From Parietaria judaica (Eukaryota; Streptophyta; Magnoliopsida; Rosales; Urticaceae): a stretch of DNA of 64,000 nt. Within the stretch, counting starts at the first letter, position 1. Each line of letters starts with the position of its first letter. Made by a program: the position numbers and the translations under genes. The notes under the pieces were generated by a model. It had not been told where the DNA came from. It saw only the letters and a program-made list of their open reading frames with translations, and ran no database searches. Shown in pieces: positions 32,901 through 42,200 of this stretch. The stretch covers positions 37,378,232 to 37,442,231 of the forward strand of contig OX940862.1 of assembly GCA_954871525.1 (NCBI GenBank), in the 5' to 3' direction.

Positions 32901-34283
32901 GGCTGGATAAGTGATGCCTTTTGATTTCTTGGGAAGAGATCCAACTGGGAGCTGGTAGAGACCTCGATTAACCTTCCCGGTTTGAAGTGTGTGACCCGTG
33001 CACTTGTCCTTAATAGCACAAAAGTCAGAATGGAACTCAACAAAAACTCCATTTTCTTTTGCTAGTTTATACACACTAATTAAATTCTTCTTGATTTTAG
33101 GCACGACAAGAATGTTGGATAATTTGATCTGTTTTGAGCTTGCAGATTGAGGAATTAAGGAAGAACAACCAATATGAGTAATTGGAAGGGACTTACCATC
33201 ACCAACCATTAGCCTTTCGGATCCCTCGTATGGTTTCTTCACCGTGAGATTTTCCATCTTCGCTGTGACATGGTCAGTCGCACCAGAATCAGCATACCAT
33301 GCTGGATCGAATACTGACTCAGGCCCAGCAAACAGAGCCGTTGCTTTGCCATCGTGTTGACGCGGCGAGCTGTTGGGATGGCTGTATGGATCCTCTTGTC
33401 GGTACCAGTAGACGCGCGCAGTATGCCCTTGTTTGGAGCATATCTGGCACGTTGGCTTGGCTCCTCGGCCAAAGTATGAGGGTTTTCCGCGACCTCGTCC
33501 TCGTTGAGTAGACGCGTGAGAGGTAGGTCGATAGAGAGAACCAGAATCTCGTCCTCGGGGTGCTCTGTTTGAGTGCTCAACGAAGTTGGCACTGACATTT
33601 CCGATTTCCGATGAAAAGGAACTATTGAGCATTTCAATGCGATTCTCACGGTTGAGCAACATTGCTTCAACTTCGTGGATCGTCATTTTTGAATCTGCAG
33701 GCCGTTCACTGATCATTGAGACCGTGACATCAAACTCAGCTGGGAGACCAGCGACTGTGCACGTGATGAGATCATCAATGGCAATCGGCTGTCCCGCTAG
33801 TGATAAGGCATCTGCAATTGATCGTATCTTCGCCATGTACTCTGTGATGGTGAGAGAGTTCTTTCTGAGCGTTTGGAGTTGGATCTTGAGATTGTGGATT
33901 CGCGATCGGGACCGAACGGCGAACAGGTCTTCAAGAGCGCGCCAAACATCATACGTATGGTGGAGATCTGTCATTCCGGACAAGATCGGAGTGGAAAGAG
34001 AGTACAATAACCAGCTCAAGAGGCGCTGATCATCTTGCATCCATTGCAGGAAGCTTGGATTGATTTTCCTTGTAACGACTCCGTCTTCAATGGCTTCCAG
34101 GAACTTCGGTGGACACAGATTCTCTCCGGTGATGAAGCCTTCGAGATTGTGGCCTCGCAATGCCGGTAAGATCTGCGATCGCCAAACTGCATAGTTTGTG
34201 TCATCGAGCTTGACCGACACAGTGTTGTTGAGAGAAGAGGGGAAAGCTGAAGGAACGCTTGAGCTGGAATCCATGGACGCCAT
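29841..34283 (-). CDS. Copia gag-pol polyprotein, array copy 1 (knuckle cysteine lost)
   Basis: Single 1480-aa frame: gag (UBN2-type), zinc knuckle, protease (DSGAT, D332), GAG-pre-integrase, integrase (HTDLWGP; QSDWGGEF; NGKAERKHRH), reverse transcriptase with YVDD at 1130-1133, and RNase H (ADADWA; STEAEYRAL). The frame is intact and reads into the 3' LTR. Copy 1 differs from copies 2 and 3 at 33409, where the coding strand reads TAC for TGC; this replaces the last cysteine of the CCHC knuckle (C279, C282, H287, residue 292) with tyrosine. The knuckle normally binds RNA for packaging, so this copy is probably impaired. In integrase, QSDWGGEF replaces the more usual QSDGGGEF in all three copies. 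Confidence 0.93.
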   Translation of the reverse strand: MASMDSSSSVPSAFPSSLNNTVSVKLDDTNYAVWRSQILPALRGHNLEGFITGENLCPPKFLEAIEDGVVTRKINPSFLQWMQDDQRLLSWLLYSLSTPILSGMTDLHHTYDVWRALEDLFAVRSRSRIHNLKIQLQTLRKNSLTITEYMAKIRSIADALSLAGQPIAIDDLITCTVAGLPAEFDVTVSMISERPADSKMTIHEVEAMLLNRENRIEMLNSSFSSEIGNVSANFVEHSNRAPRGRDSGSLYRPTSHASTQRGRGRGKPSYFGRGAKPTCQICSKQGHTARVYWYRQEDPYSHPNSSPRQHDGKATALFAGPESVFDPAWYADSGATDHVTAKMENLTVKKPYEGSERLMVGDGKSLPITHIGCSSLIPQSASSKQIKLSNILVVPKIKKNLISVYKLAKENGVFVEFHSDFCAIKDKCTGHTLQTGKVNRGLYQLPVGSLPKKSKGITYPALHGRLDLHSAVFPSRSPTVFSCISVDTFHQRLGHPSNSVLARVSKSCNFPRVMNKTPSFCSSCTIGKSHALPFKLSDTKTTEPLHLIHTDLWGPAPISGSQGYRYYVHFLDDFSRYAWIYPLRQKNDALAAFKVFKKTCENLFSTSIKIVQSDWGGEFRSFVPFLTECGIIMRHPCPHVHQQNGKAERKHRHIVELGLTLLSQATMPLKFWWEAFSTAVFLINRLPTPVLKNASPFSILFHQNPDYKALRVFGCSVFPHLRPYNSHKLDFRSCKCLFLGYSTKHKGYICLHPSGRVYVTCHAIFNEHEFPFSTLFPENYVSTHTDSNFQPSPPNLPLIRPFIPSHISSQPSHPVTILAPTPNPDANTEFPNQSTNLPFYPSSQNLPVESIPTHNSHQISSPPPITPSVSIPTSIPSIPPPQANSPSISITPTLSSQHAPIINAHSMLTRAKNGISKPKCLNVTKHPLSLDPGPLEPKTFSNALADPKWKAAMLEELNALHRNNTWELVPPPRNQNVVGNKWVYKVKFNSDGSLQRYKARLVAQGFSQAPGIDFSETFSPVVKSTTIRVVLSLAITYRWDIRQMDVNNAFLNGLLSETVFMKQPRGFEDPCRKDYVCKLNRALYGLKQAPRAWFERLKQALLAWGFQNLQSDISLFFYNRDGFLIVLLVYVDDIVITGNSTAMLKKFTADLHNVFALKDLGSLHHFLGIEAFRDSSGLYLSQSKYIMDLLSRTNMEHAKPWSSPVAPGLTVSKSDGEPMADVGLYQSTVGALHYLTLTRPDVTFIVSKLSQFLHAPTTVHWQLCKRVLRYLKGTLSKGIHFSPGKALSLTAFADADWASCPDDRRSTSAYCVYLAGNLVSWSSKKQQVVARSSTEAEYRALAHVAAELTWIVSLLAELRIRVPTTPLIWCDNIGAAALASNPVSHQRTKHIEIDIHFVRDKVLSKQLEIRYVPTFDQVADVFTKGLSVPRFVMMRTKLNVVDTPFRLKGGVSHISTSPSSISSNGLSEDDVTETDSVRSC

Positions 34284-34332
34284 TGATGGAGGAGAAGGAA
34301 GGAGAGAGAGATATGGAGGTGCTCTGATACCA

Positions 34333-34593
34333 AGTCAAGAGTATGAACACTGAAGCAAAAGTGGAAGAATCAGAAAAATGAATTTACTCTCTCATTGATT
34401 ATCTCTTTGATTACAGTATATATATACATCACATTATGTCTATACAATCGTGTATACATAGAAGGAGTAAATCGTAACTAACTTCCTAGAGTTGTTTTAC
34501 TAACAGCTTCTAACAGAATCTGTTTCGGTGACATCATCTTCCGAGAGGCCGTTAGAGGAGATAGATGATGGTGACGTGGAGATATGGCTGACA
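34333..34593 (-). repeat. LTR 2 of the copia array
   Basis: 261 bp, shared between internal copies 1 and 2; appears identical to the other three LTRs by eye. PBS of copy 1 lies at 34321-34332. Confidence 0.9.
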
Positions 34594-37500
34594 CCCCCCT
34601 TCAAACGGAACGGTGTGTCAACAACGTTCAGTTTGGTACGCATCATGACAAAGCGAGGAACCGAGAGGCCCTTCGTGAAGACATCGGCGACTTGGTCGAA
34701 TGTTGGAACATAACGGATCTCAAGTTGCTTGCTAAGCACCTTGTCACGCACAAAGTGTATATCGATTTCGATGTGCTTTGTGCGTTGGTGGCTCACGGGG
34801 TTAGATGCTAATGCAGCAGCTCCGATGTTGTCACACCAGATGAGCGGAGTGGTTGGGACACGGATGCGTAGTTCAGCGAGCAGCGAGACAATCCACGTAA
34901 GCTCAGCCGCCACATGAGCCAAGGCACGATATTCAGCTTCGGTGCTTGAGCGGGCAACGACCTGCTGTTTCTTGGAGCTCCAAGACACTAGATTCCCGGC
35001 AAGGTAAACACAGTAGGCGCTTGTAGAGCGGCGGTCATCAGGACAACTTGCCCAGTCAGCATCGGCGAACGCCGTTAGAGAGAGAGCTTTACCGGGGGAG
35101 AAATGAATGCCCTTGCTGAGAGTACCCTTGAGGTAGCGCAATACACGTTTACAGAGTTGCCAATGAACCGTGGTGGGGGCGTGCAAGAATTGGCTAAGCT
35201 TACTGACGATGAACGTGACATCGGGGCGAGTAAGAGTGAGATAATGAAGAGCGCCTACGGTGCTCTGGTACAGCCCAACATCAGCCATTGGTTCCCCGTC
35301 ACTTTTGGAGACAGTGAGTCCAGGTGCAACGGGAGAAGACCACGGTTTCGCATGCTCCATGTTAGTACGAGACAATAGATCCATGATGTACTTTGACTGG
35401 GAGAGATAAAGGCCAGAGCTGTCCCGAAACGCCTCAATACCCAGAAAATGGTGGAGCGAGCCTAAATCCTTGAGAGCGAAGACATTGTGGAGATCCGCGG
35501 TGAACTTCTTCAACATCGCTGTGGAGTTTCCAGTGATGACTATGTCATCCACATAGACCAACAAGACAATGAGGAAACCATCACGGTTGTAAAAGAAGAG
35601 AGAAATGTCAGACTGCAAATTTTGGAATCCCCAAGCTAAGAGAGCTTGCTTTAGCCTTTCAAACCAGGCTCGTGGTGCTTGTTTCAGGCCATACAACGCT
35701 CGATTGAGCTTGCAGACATAGTCTTTGCGGCAAGGATCCTCGAACCCACGTGGTTGTTTCATGAAGACAGTCTCGCTGAGCAGCCCATTCAAGAAAGCAT
35801 TATTGACATCCATTTGGCGGATGTCCCATCTGTACGTAATGGCGAGAGAAAGCACGACGCGTATAGTGGTGCTTTTAACCACCGGACTGAATGTCTCAGA
35901 AAAATCAATGCCTGGGGCTTGAGAGAAGCCTTGAGCAACAAGACGGGCTTTGTACCGCTGTAAAGAACCATCGGAGTTGAATTTTACTTTATACACCCAC
36001 TTGTTGCCGACGACATTCTGATTTCGAGGAGGAGGAACCAACTCCCATGTGTTGTTCCGATGAAGAGCATTGAGTTCTTCCAACATAGCTGCTTTCCACT
36101 TCGGATCAGCTAGAGCATTAGAGAAAGTTTTGGGCTCAAGTGGTCCAGGATCAAGAGAAAGCGGATGCTTGGTGACATTTAGACATTTTGGCTTGGAAAT
36201 GCCATTTTTAGCACGGGTGAGCATAGAGTGAGCATTGATTATGGGGGCATGTTGAGAAGAGAGAGTTGGAGTAATGGAGATAGAAGGAGAGTTGGCTTGT
36301 GGTGGAGGAATTGACGGAATACTGGTTGGAATAGACACAGAGGGTGTAATAGGTGGAGGGGAAGAGATTTGGTGGGAGTTATGTGTGGGAATAGACTCTA
36401 CAGGAAGATTTTGGCTAGAGGGGTAAAAGGGTAAATTGGTCGACTGGTTTGGAAATTCTGTGTTTGCATCAGGATTTGGAGTAGGGGCTAAGATTGTAAC
36501 TGGATGAGAGGGTTGTGAGGATATATGGGAAGGTATGAAAGGACGTATAAGTGGTAAATTTGGAGGAGAGGGCTGAAAATTGGAATCTGTATGTGTTGAC
36601 ACATAATTTTCCGGAAAGAGAGTGGAAAAAGGAAATTCATGCTCATTAAAAATTGCATGACAAGTAACATATACTCGACCAGATGGATGTAAACAGATAT
36701 AGCCCTTGTGCTTGGTACTATAGCCTAGAAAAAGACACTTACACGATCTGAAGTCTAATTTGTGGCTATTATATGGCCTTAAATGTGGGAATACCGAGCA
36801 ACCGAAGACCCTAAGAGCCTTGTAATCTGGATTTTGATGAAATAGAATTGAAAAAGGACTGGCATTTTTGAGAACAGGAGTTGGTAGCCTATTGATTAAG
36901 AAAACAGCCGTGGAGAAGGCTTCCCACCAAAATTTTAATGGCATGGTTGCTTGGCTTAGAAGAGTGAGGCCTAACTCGACGATGTGGCGGTGCTTGCGTT
37001 CAGCTTTGCCATTTTGTTGATGGACATGTGGGCAGGGATGACGCATAATGATACCACATTCTGTGAGAAAGGGAACAAAGGAGCGAAATTCACCTCCCCA
37101 ATCACTTTGGACAATTTTTATAGAAGTAGAAAATAGATTTTCACAGGTTTTCTTGAACACTTTAAAAGCTGCAAGGGCATCATTCTTTTGCCGAAGCGGA
37201 TAAATCCACGCATATCTACTAAAGTCATCAAGAAAATGCACATAGTATCTATAACCTTGAGAGCCCGATATGGGGGCTGGCCCCCAAAGATCGGTGTGGA
37301 TTAAATGCAGTGGCTCAGTGGTTTTAGTATCAGACAGTTTAAATGGCAAAGCATGACTTTTTCCAATTGTGCAAGAAGAACAAAAGGAAGGAGTTTTATT
37401 CATAACACGAGGAAAGTTACAACTCTTTGATACACGAGCTAAGACACTATTAGAAGGATGTCCTAAGCGTTGATGGAAAGTATCAACAGAAATACAGGAG

Positions 37501-38942
37501 AAAACAGTAGGAGAACGCGATGGGAAAACTGCAGAGTGAAGGTCTAACCGACCATGGAGGGCTGGATAAGTGATGCCTTTTGATTTCTTGGGAAGAGATC
37601 CAACTGGGAGCTGGTAGAGACCTCGATTAACCTTCCCGGTTTGAAGTGTGTGACCCGTGCACTTGTCCTTAATAGCACAAAAGTCAGAATGGAACTCAAC
37701 AAAAACTCCATTTTCTTTTGCTAGTTTATACACACTAATTAAATTCTTCTTGATTTTAGGCACGACAAGAATGTTGGATAATTTGATCTGTTTTGAGCTT
37801 GCAGATTGAGGAATTAAGGAAGAACAACCAATATGAGTAATTGGAAGGGACTTACCATCACCAACCATTAGCCTTTCGGATCCCTCGTATGGTTTCTTCA
37901 CCGTGAGATTTTCCATCTTCGCTGTGACATGGTCAGTCGCACCAGAATCAGCATACCATGCTGGATCGAATACTGACTCAGGCCCAGCAAACAGAGCCGT
38001 TGCTTTGCCATCGTGTTGACGCGGCGAGCTGTTGGGATGGCTGTATGGATCCTCTTGTCGGTACCAGCAGACGCGCGCAGTATGCCCTTGTTTGGAGCAT
38101 ATCTGGCACGTTGGCTTGGCTCCTCGGCCAAAGTATGAGGGTTTTCCGCGACCTCGTCCTCGTTGAGTAGACGCGTGAGAGGTAGGTCGATAGAGAGAAC
38201 CAGAATCTCGTCCTCGGGGTGCTCTGTTTGAGTGCTCAACGAAGTTGGCACTGACATTTCCGATTTCCGATGAAAAGGAACTATTGAGCATTTCAATGCG
38301 ATTCTCACGGTTGAGCAACATTGCTTCAACTTCGTGGATCGTCATTTTTGAATCTGCAGGCCGTTCACTGATCATTGAGACCGTGACATCAAACTCAGCT
38401 GGGAGACCAGCGACTGTGCACGTGATGAGATCATCAATGGCAATCGGCTGTCCCGCTAGTGATAAGGCATCTGCAATTGATCGTATCTTCGCCATGTACT
38501 CTGTGATGGTGAGAGAGTTCTTTCTGAGCGTTTGGAGTTGGATCTTGAGATTGTGGATTCGCGATCGGGACCGAACGGCGAACAGGTCTTCAAGAGCGCG
38601 CCAAACATCATACGTATGGTGGAGATCTGTCATTCCGGACAAGATCGGAGTGGAAAGAGAGTACAATAACCAGCTCAAGAGGCGCTGATCATCTTGCATC
38701 CATTGCAGGAAGCTTGGATTGATTTTCCTTGTAACGACTCCGTCTTCAATGGCTTCCAGGAACTTCGGTGGACACAGATTCTCTCCGGTGATGAAGCCTT
38801 CGAGATTGTGGCCTCGCAATGCCGGTAAGATCTGCGATCGCCAAACTGCATAGTTTGTGTCATCGAGCTTGACCGACACAGTGTTGTTGAGAGAAGAGGG
38901 GAAAGCTGAAGGAACGCTTGAGCTGGAATCCATGGACGCCAT
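34500..38942 (-). CDS. Copia gag-pol polyprotein, array copy 2 (apparently intact)
   Basis: 1480-aa uninterrupted frame with the domain order of copy 1 and an intact CCHC knuckle (CQICSKQGHTARVC). Protease DSG, integrase D-D-E residues, YVDD and RNase H are all present. It starts at ATG 38942, about 50 nt past the PBS, and ends inside LTR 2. No defect was seen, so this copy could be coding-competent. Its right-hand LTR is shared with copy 3, so an LTR-to-LTR transcript of one unit could be produced from within the array (inference). Confidence 0.93.
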   Translation of the reverse strand: MASMDSSSSVPSAFPSSLNNTVSVKLDDTNYAVWRSQILPALRGHNLEGFITGENLCPPKFLEAIEDGVVTRKINPSFLQWMQDDQRLLSWLLYSLSTPILSGMTDLHHTYDVWRALEDLFAVRSRSRIHNLKIQLQTLRKNSLTITEYMAKIRSIADALSLAGQPIAIDDLITCTVAGLPAEFDVTVSMISERPADSKMTIHEVEAMLLNRENRIEMLNSSFSSEIGNVSANFVEHSNRAPRGRDSGSLYRPTSHASTQRGRGRGKPSYFGRGAKPTCQICSKQGHTARVCWYRQEDPYSHPNSSPRQHDGKATALFAGPESVFDPAWYADSGATDHVTAKMENLTVKKPYEGSERLMVGDGKSLPITHIGCSSLIPQSASSKQIKLSNILVVPKIKKNLISVYKLAKENGVFVEFHSDFCAIKDKCTGHTLQTGKVNRGLYQLPVGSLPKKSKGITYPALHGRLDLHSAVFPSRSPTVFSCISVDTFHQRLGHPSNSVLARVSKSCNFPRVMNKTPSFCSSCTIGKSHALPFKLSDTKTTEPLHLIHTDLWGPAPISGSQGYRYYVHFLDDFSRYAWIYPLRQKNDALAAFKVFKKTCENLFSTSIKIVQSDWGGEFRSFVPFLTECGIIMRHPCPHVHQQNGKAERKHRHIVELGLTLLSQATMPLKFWWEAFSTAVFLINRLPTPVLKNASPFSILFHQNPDYKALRVFGCSVFPHLRPYNSHKLDFRSCKCLFLGYSTKHKGYICLHPSGRVYVTCHAIFNEHEFPFSTLFPENYVSTHTDSNFQPSPPNLPLIRPFIPSHISSQPSHPVTILAPTPNPDANTEFPNQSTNLPFYPSSQNLPVESIPTHNSHQISSPPPITPSVSIPTSIPSIPPPQANSPSISITPTLSSQHAPIINAHSMLTRAKNGISKPKCLNVTKHPLSLDPGPLEPKTFSNALADPKWKAAMLEELNALHRNNTWELVPPPRNQNVVGNKWVYKVKFNSDGSLQRYKARLVAQGFSQAPGIDFSETFSPVVKSTTIRVVLSLAITYRWDIRQMDVNNAFLNGLLSETVFMKQPRGFEDPCRKDYVCKLNRALYGLKQAPRAWFERLKQALLAWGFQNLQSDISLFFYNRDGFLIVLLVYVDDIVITGNSTAMLKKFTADLHNVFALKDLGSLHHFLGIEAFRDSSGLYLSQSKYIMDLLSRTNMEHAKPWSSPVAPGLTVSKSDGEPMADVGLYQSTVGALHYLTLTRPDVTFIVSKLSQFLHAPTTVHWQLCKRVLRYLKGTLSKGIHFSPGKALSLTAFADADWASCPDDRRSTSAYCVYLAGNLVSWSSKKQQVVARSSTEAEYRALAHVAAELTWIVSLLAELRIRVPTTPLIWCDNIGAAALASNPVSHQRTKHIEIDIHFVRDKVLSKQLEIRYVPTFDQVADVFTKGLSVPRFVMMRTKLNVVDTPFRLKGGVSHISTSPSSISSNGLSEDDVTETDSVRSC

Positions 38943-38991
38943 TGATGGAGGAGAAGGAAGGAGAGAGAGATATGGAGGTGCTCTGATACCA

Positions 38992-39252
38992 AGTCAAGAG
39001 TATGAACACTGAAGCAAAAGTGGAAGAATCAGAAAAATGAATTTACTCTCTCATTGATTATCTCTTTGATTACAGTATATATATACATCACATTATGTCT
39101 ATACAATCGTGTATACATAGAAGGAGTAAATCGTAACTAACTTCCTAGAGTTGTTTTACTAACAGCTTCTAACAGAATCTGTTTCGGTGACATCATCTTC
39201 CGAGAGGCCGTTAGAGGAGATAGATGATGGTGACGTGGAGATATGGCTGACA
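38992..39252 (-). repeat. LTR 3 of the copia array
   Basis: 261 bp, shared between internal copies 2 and 3. Confidence 0.9.
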
Positions 39253-42200
39253 CCCCCCTTCAAACGGAACGGTGTGTCAACAACGTTCAGTTTGGTACGC
39301 ATCATGACAAAGCGAGGAACCGAGAGGCCCTTCGTGAAGACATCGGCGACTTGGTCGAATGTTGGAACATAACGGATCTCAAGTTGCTTGCTAAGCACCT
39401 TGTCACGCACAAAGTGTATATCGATTTCGATGTGCTTTGTGCGTTGGTGGCTCACGGGGTTAGATGCTAATGCAGCAGCTCCGATGTTGTCACACCAGAT
39501 GAGCGGAGTGGTTGGGACACGGATGCGTAGTTCAGCGAGCAGCGAGACAATCCACGTAAGCTCAGCCGCCACATGAGCCAAGGCACGATATTCAGCTTCG
39601 GTGCTTGAGCGGGCAACGACCTGTTGTTTCTTGGAGCTCCAAGACACTAGATTCCCGGCAAGGTAAACACAGTAGGCGCTTGTAGAGCGGCGGTCATCAG
39701 GACAACTTGCCCAGTCAGCATCGGCGAACGCCGTTAGAGAGAGAGCTTTACCGGGGGAGAAATGAATGCCCTTGCTGAGAGTACCCTTGAGGTAGCGCAA
39801 TACACGTTTACAGAGTTGCCAATGAACCGTGGTGGGGGCGTGCAAGAATTGGCTAAGCTTACTGACGATGAACGTGACATCGGGGCGAGTAAGAGTGAGA
39901 TAATGAAGAGCGCCTACGGTGCTCTGGTACAGCCCAACATCAGCCATTGGTTCCCCGTCACTTTTGGAGACAGTGAGTCCAGGTGCAACGGGAGAAGACC
40001 ACGGTTTCGCATGCTCCATGTTAGTACGAGACAATAGATCCATGATGTACTTTGACTGGGAGAGATAAAGGCCAGAGCTGTCCCGAAACGCCTCAATACC
40101 CAGAAAATGGTGGAGCGAGCCTAAATCCTTGAGAGCGAAGACATTGTGGAGATCCGCGGTGAACTTCTTCAACATCGCTGTGGAGTTTCCAGTGATGACT
40201 ATGTCATCCACATAGACCAACAAGACAATGAGGAAACCATCACGGTTGTAAAAGAAGAGAGAAATGTCAGACTGCAAATTTTGGAATCCCCAAGCTAAGA
40301 GAGCTTGCTTTAGCCTTTCAAACCAGGCTCGTGGTGCTTGTTTCAGGCCATACAACGCTCGATTGAGCTTGCAGACATAGTCTTTGCGGCAAGGATCCTC
40401 GAACCCACGTGGTTGTTTCATGAAGACAGTCTCGCTGAGCAGCCCATTCAAGAAAGCATTATTGACATCCATTTGGCGGATGTCCCATCTGTACGTAATG
40501 GCGAGAGAAAGCACGACGCGTATAGTGGTGCTTTTAACCACCGGACTGAATGTCTCAGAAAAATCAATGCCTGGGGCTTGAGAGAAGCCTTGAGCAACAA
40601 GACGGGCTTTGTACCGCTGTAAAGAACCATCGGAGTTGAATTTTACTTTATACACCCACTTGTTGCCGACGACATTCTGATTTCGAGGAGGAGGAACCAA
40701 CTCCCATGTGTTGTTCCGATGAAGAGCATTGAGTTCTTCCAACATAGCTGCTTTCCACTTCGGATCAGCTAGAGCATTAGAGAAAGTTTTGGGCTCAAGT
40801 GGTCCAGGATCAAGAGAAAGCGGATGCTTGGTGACATTTAGACATTTTGGCTTGGAAATGCCATTTTTAGCACGGGTGAGCATAGAGTGAGCATTGATTA
40901 TGGGGGCATGTTGAGAAGAGAGAGTTGGAGTAATGGAGATAGAAGGAGAGTTGGCTTGTGGTGGAGGAATTGACGGAATACTGGTTGGAATAGACACAGA
41001 GGGTGTAATAGGTGGAGGGGAAGAGATTTGGTGGGAGTTATGTGTGGGAATAGACTCTACAGGAAGATTTTGGCTAGAGGGGTAAAAGGGTAAATTGGTC
41101 GACTGGTTTGGAAATTCTGTGTTTGCATCAGGATTTGGAGTAGGGGCTAAGATTGTAACTGGATGAGAGGGTTGTGAGGATATATGGGAAGGTATGAAAG
41201 GACGTATAAGTGGTAAATTTGGAGGAGAGGGCTGAAAATTGGAATCTGTATGTGTTGACACATAATTTTCCGGAAAGAGAGTGGAAAAAGGAAATTCATG
41301 CTCATTAAAAATTGCATGACAAGTAACATATACTCGACCAGATGGATGTAAACAGATATAGCCCTTGTGCTTGGTACTATAGCCTAGAAAAAGACACTTA
41401 CACGATCTGAAGTCTAATTTGTGGCTATTATATGGCCTTAAATGTGGGAATACCGAGCAACCGAAGACCCTAAGAGCCTTGTAATCTGGATTTTGATGAA
41501 ATAGAATTGAAAAAGGACTGGCATTTTTGAGAACAGGAGTTGGTAGCCTATTGATTAAGAAAACAGCCGTGGAGAAGGCTTCCCACCAAAATTTTAATGG
41601 CATGGTTGCTTGGCTTAGAAGAGTGAGGCCTAACTCGACGATGTGGCGGTGCTTGCGTTCAGCTTTGCCATTTTGTTGATGGACATGTGGGCAGGGATGA
41701 CGCATAATGATACCACATTCTGTGAGAAAGGGAACAAAGGAGCGAAATTCACCTCCCCAATCACTTTGGACAATTTTTATAGAAGTAGAAAATAGATTTT
41801 CACAGGTTTTCTTGAACACTTTAAAAGCTGCAAGGGCATCATTCTTTTGCCGAAGCGGATAAATCCACGCATATCTACTAAAGTCATCAAGAAAATGCAC
41901 ATAGTATCTATAACCTTGAGAGCCCGATATGGGGGCTGGCCCCCAAAGATCGGTGTGGATTAAATGCAGTGGCTCAGTGGTTTTAGTATCAGACAGTTTA
42001 AATGGCAAAGCATGACTTTTTCCAATTGTGCAAGAAGAACAAAAGGAAGGAGTTTTATTCATAACACGAGGAAAGTTACAACTCTTTGATACACGAGCTA
42101 AGACACTATTAGAAGGATGTCCTAAGCGTTGATGGAAAGTATCAACAGAAATACAGGAGAAAACAGTAGGAGAACGCGATGGGAAAACTGCAGAGTGAAG

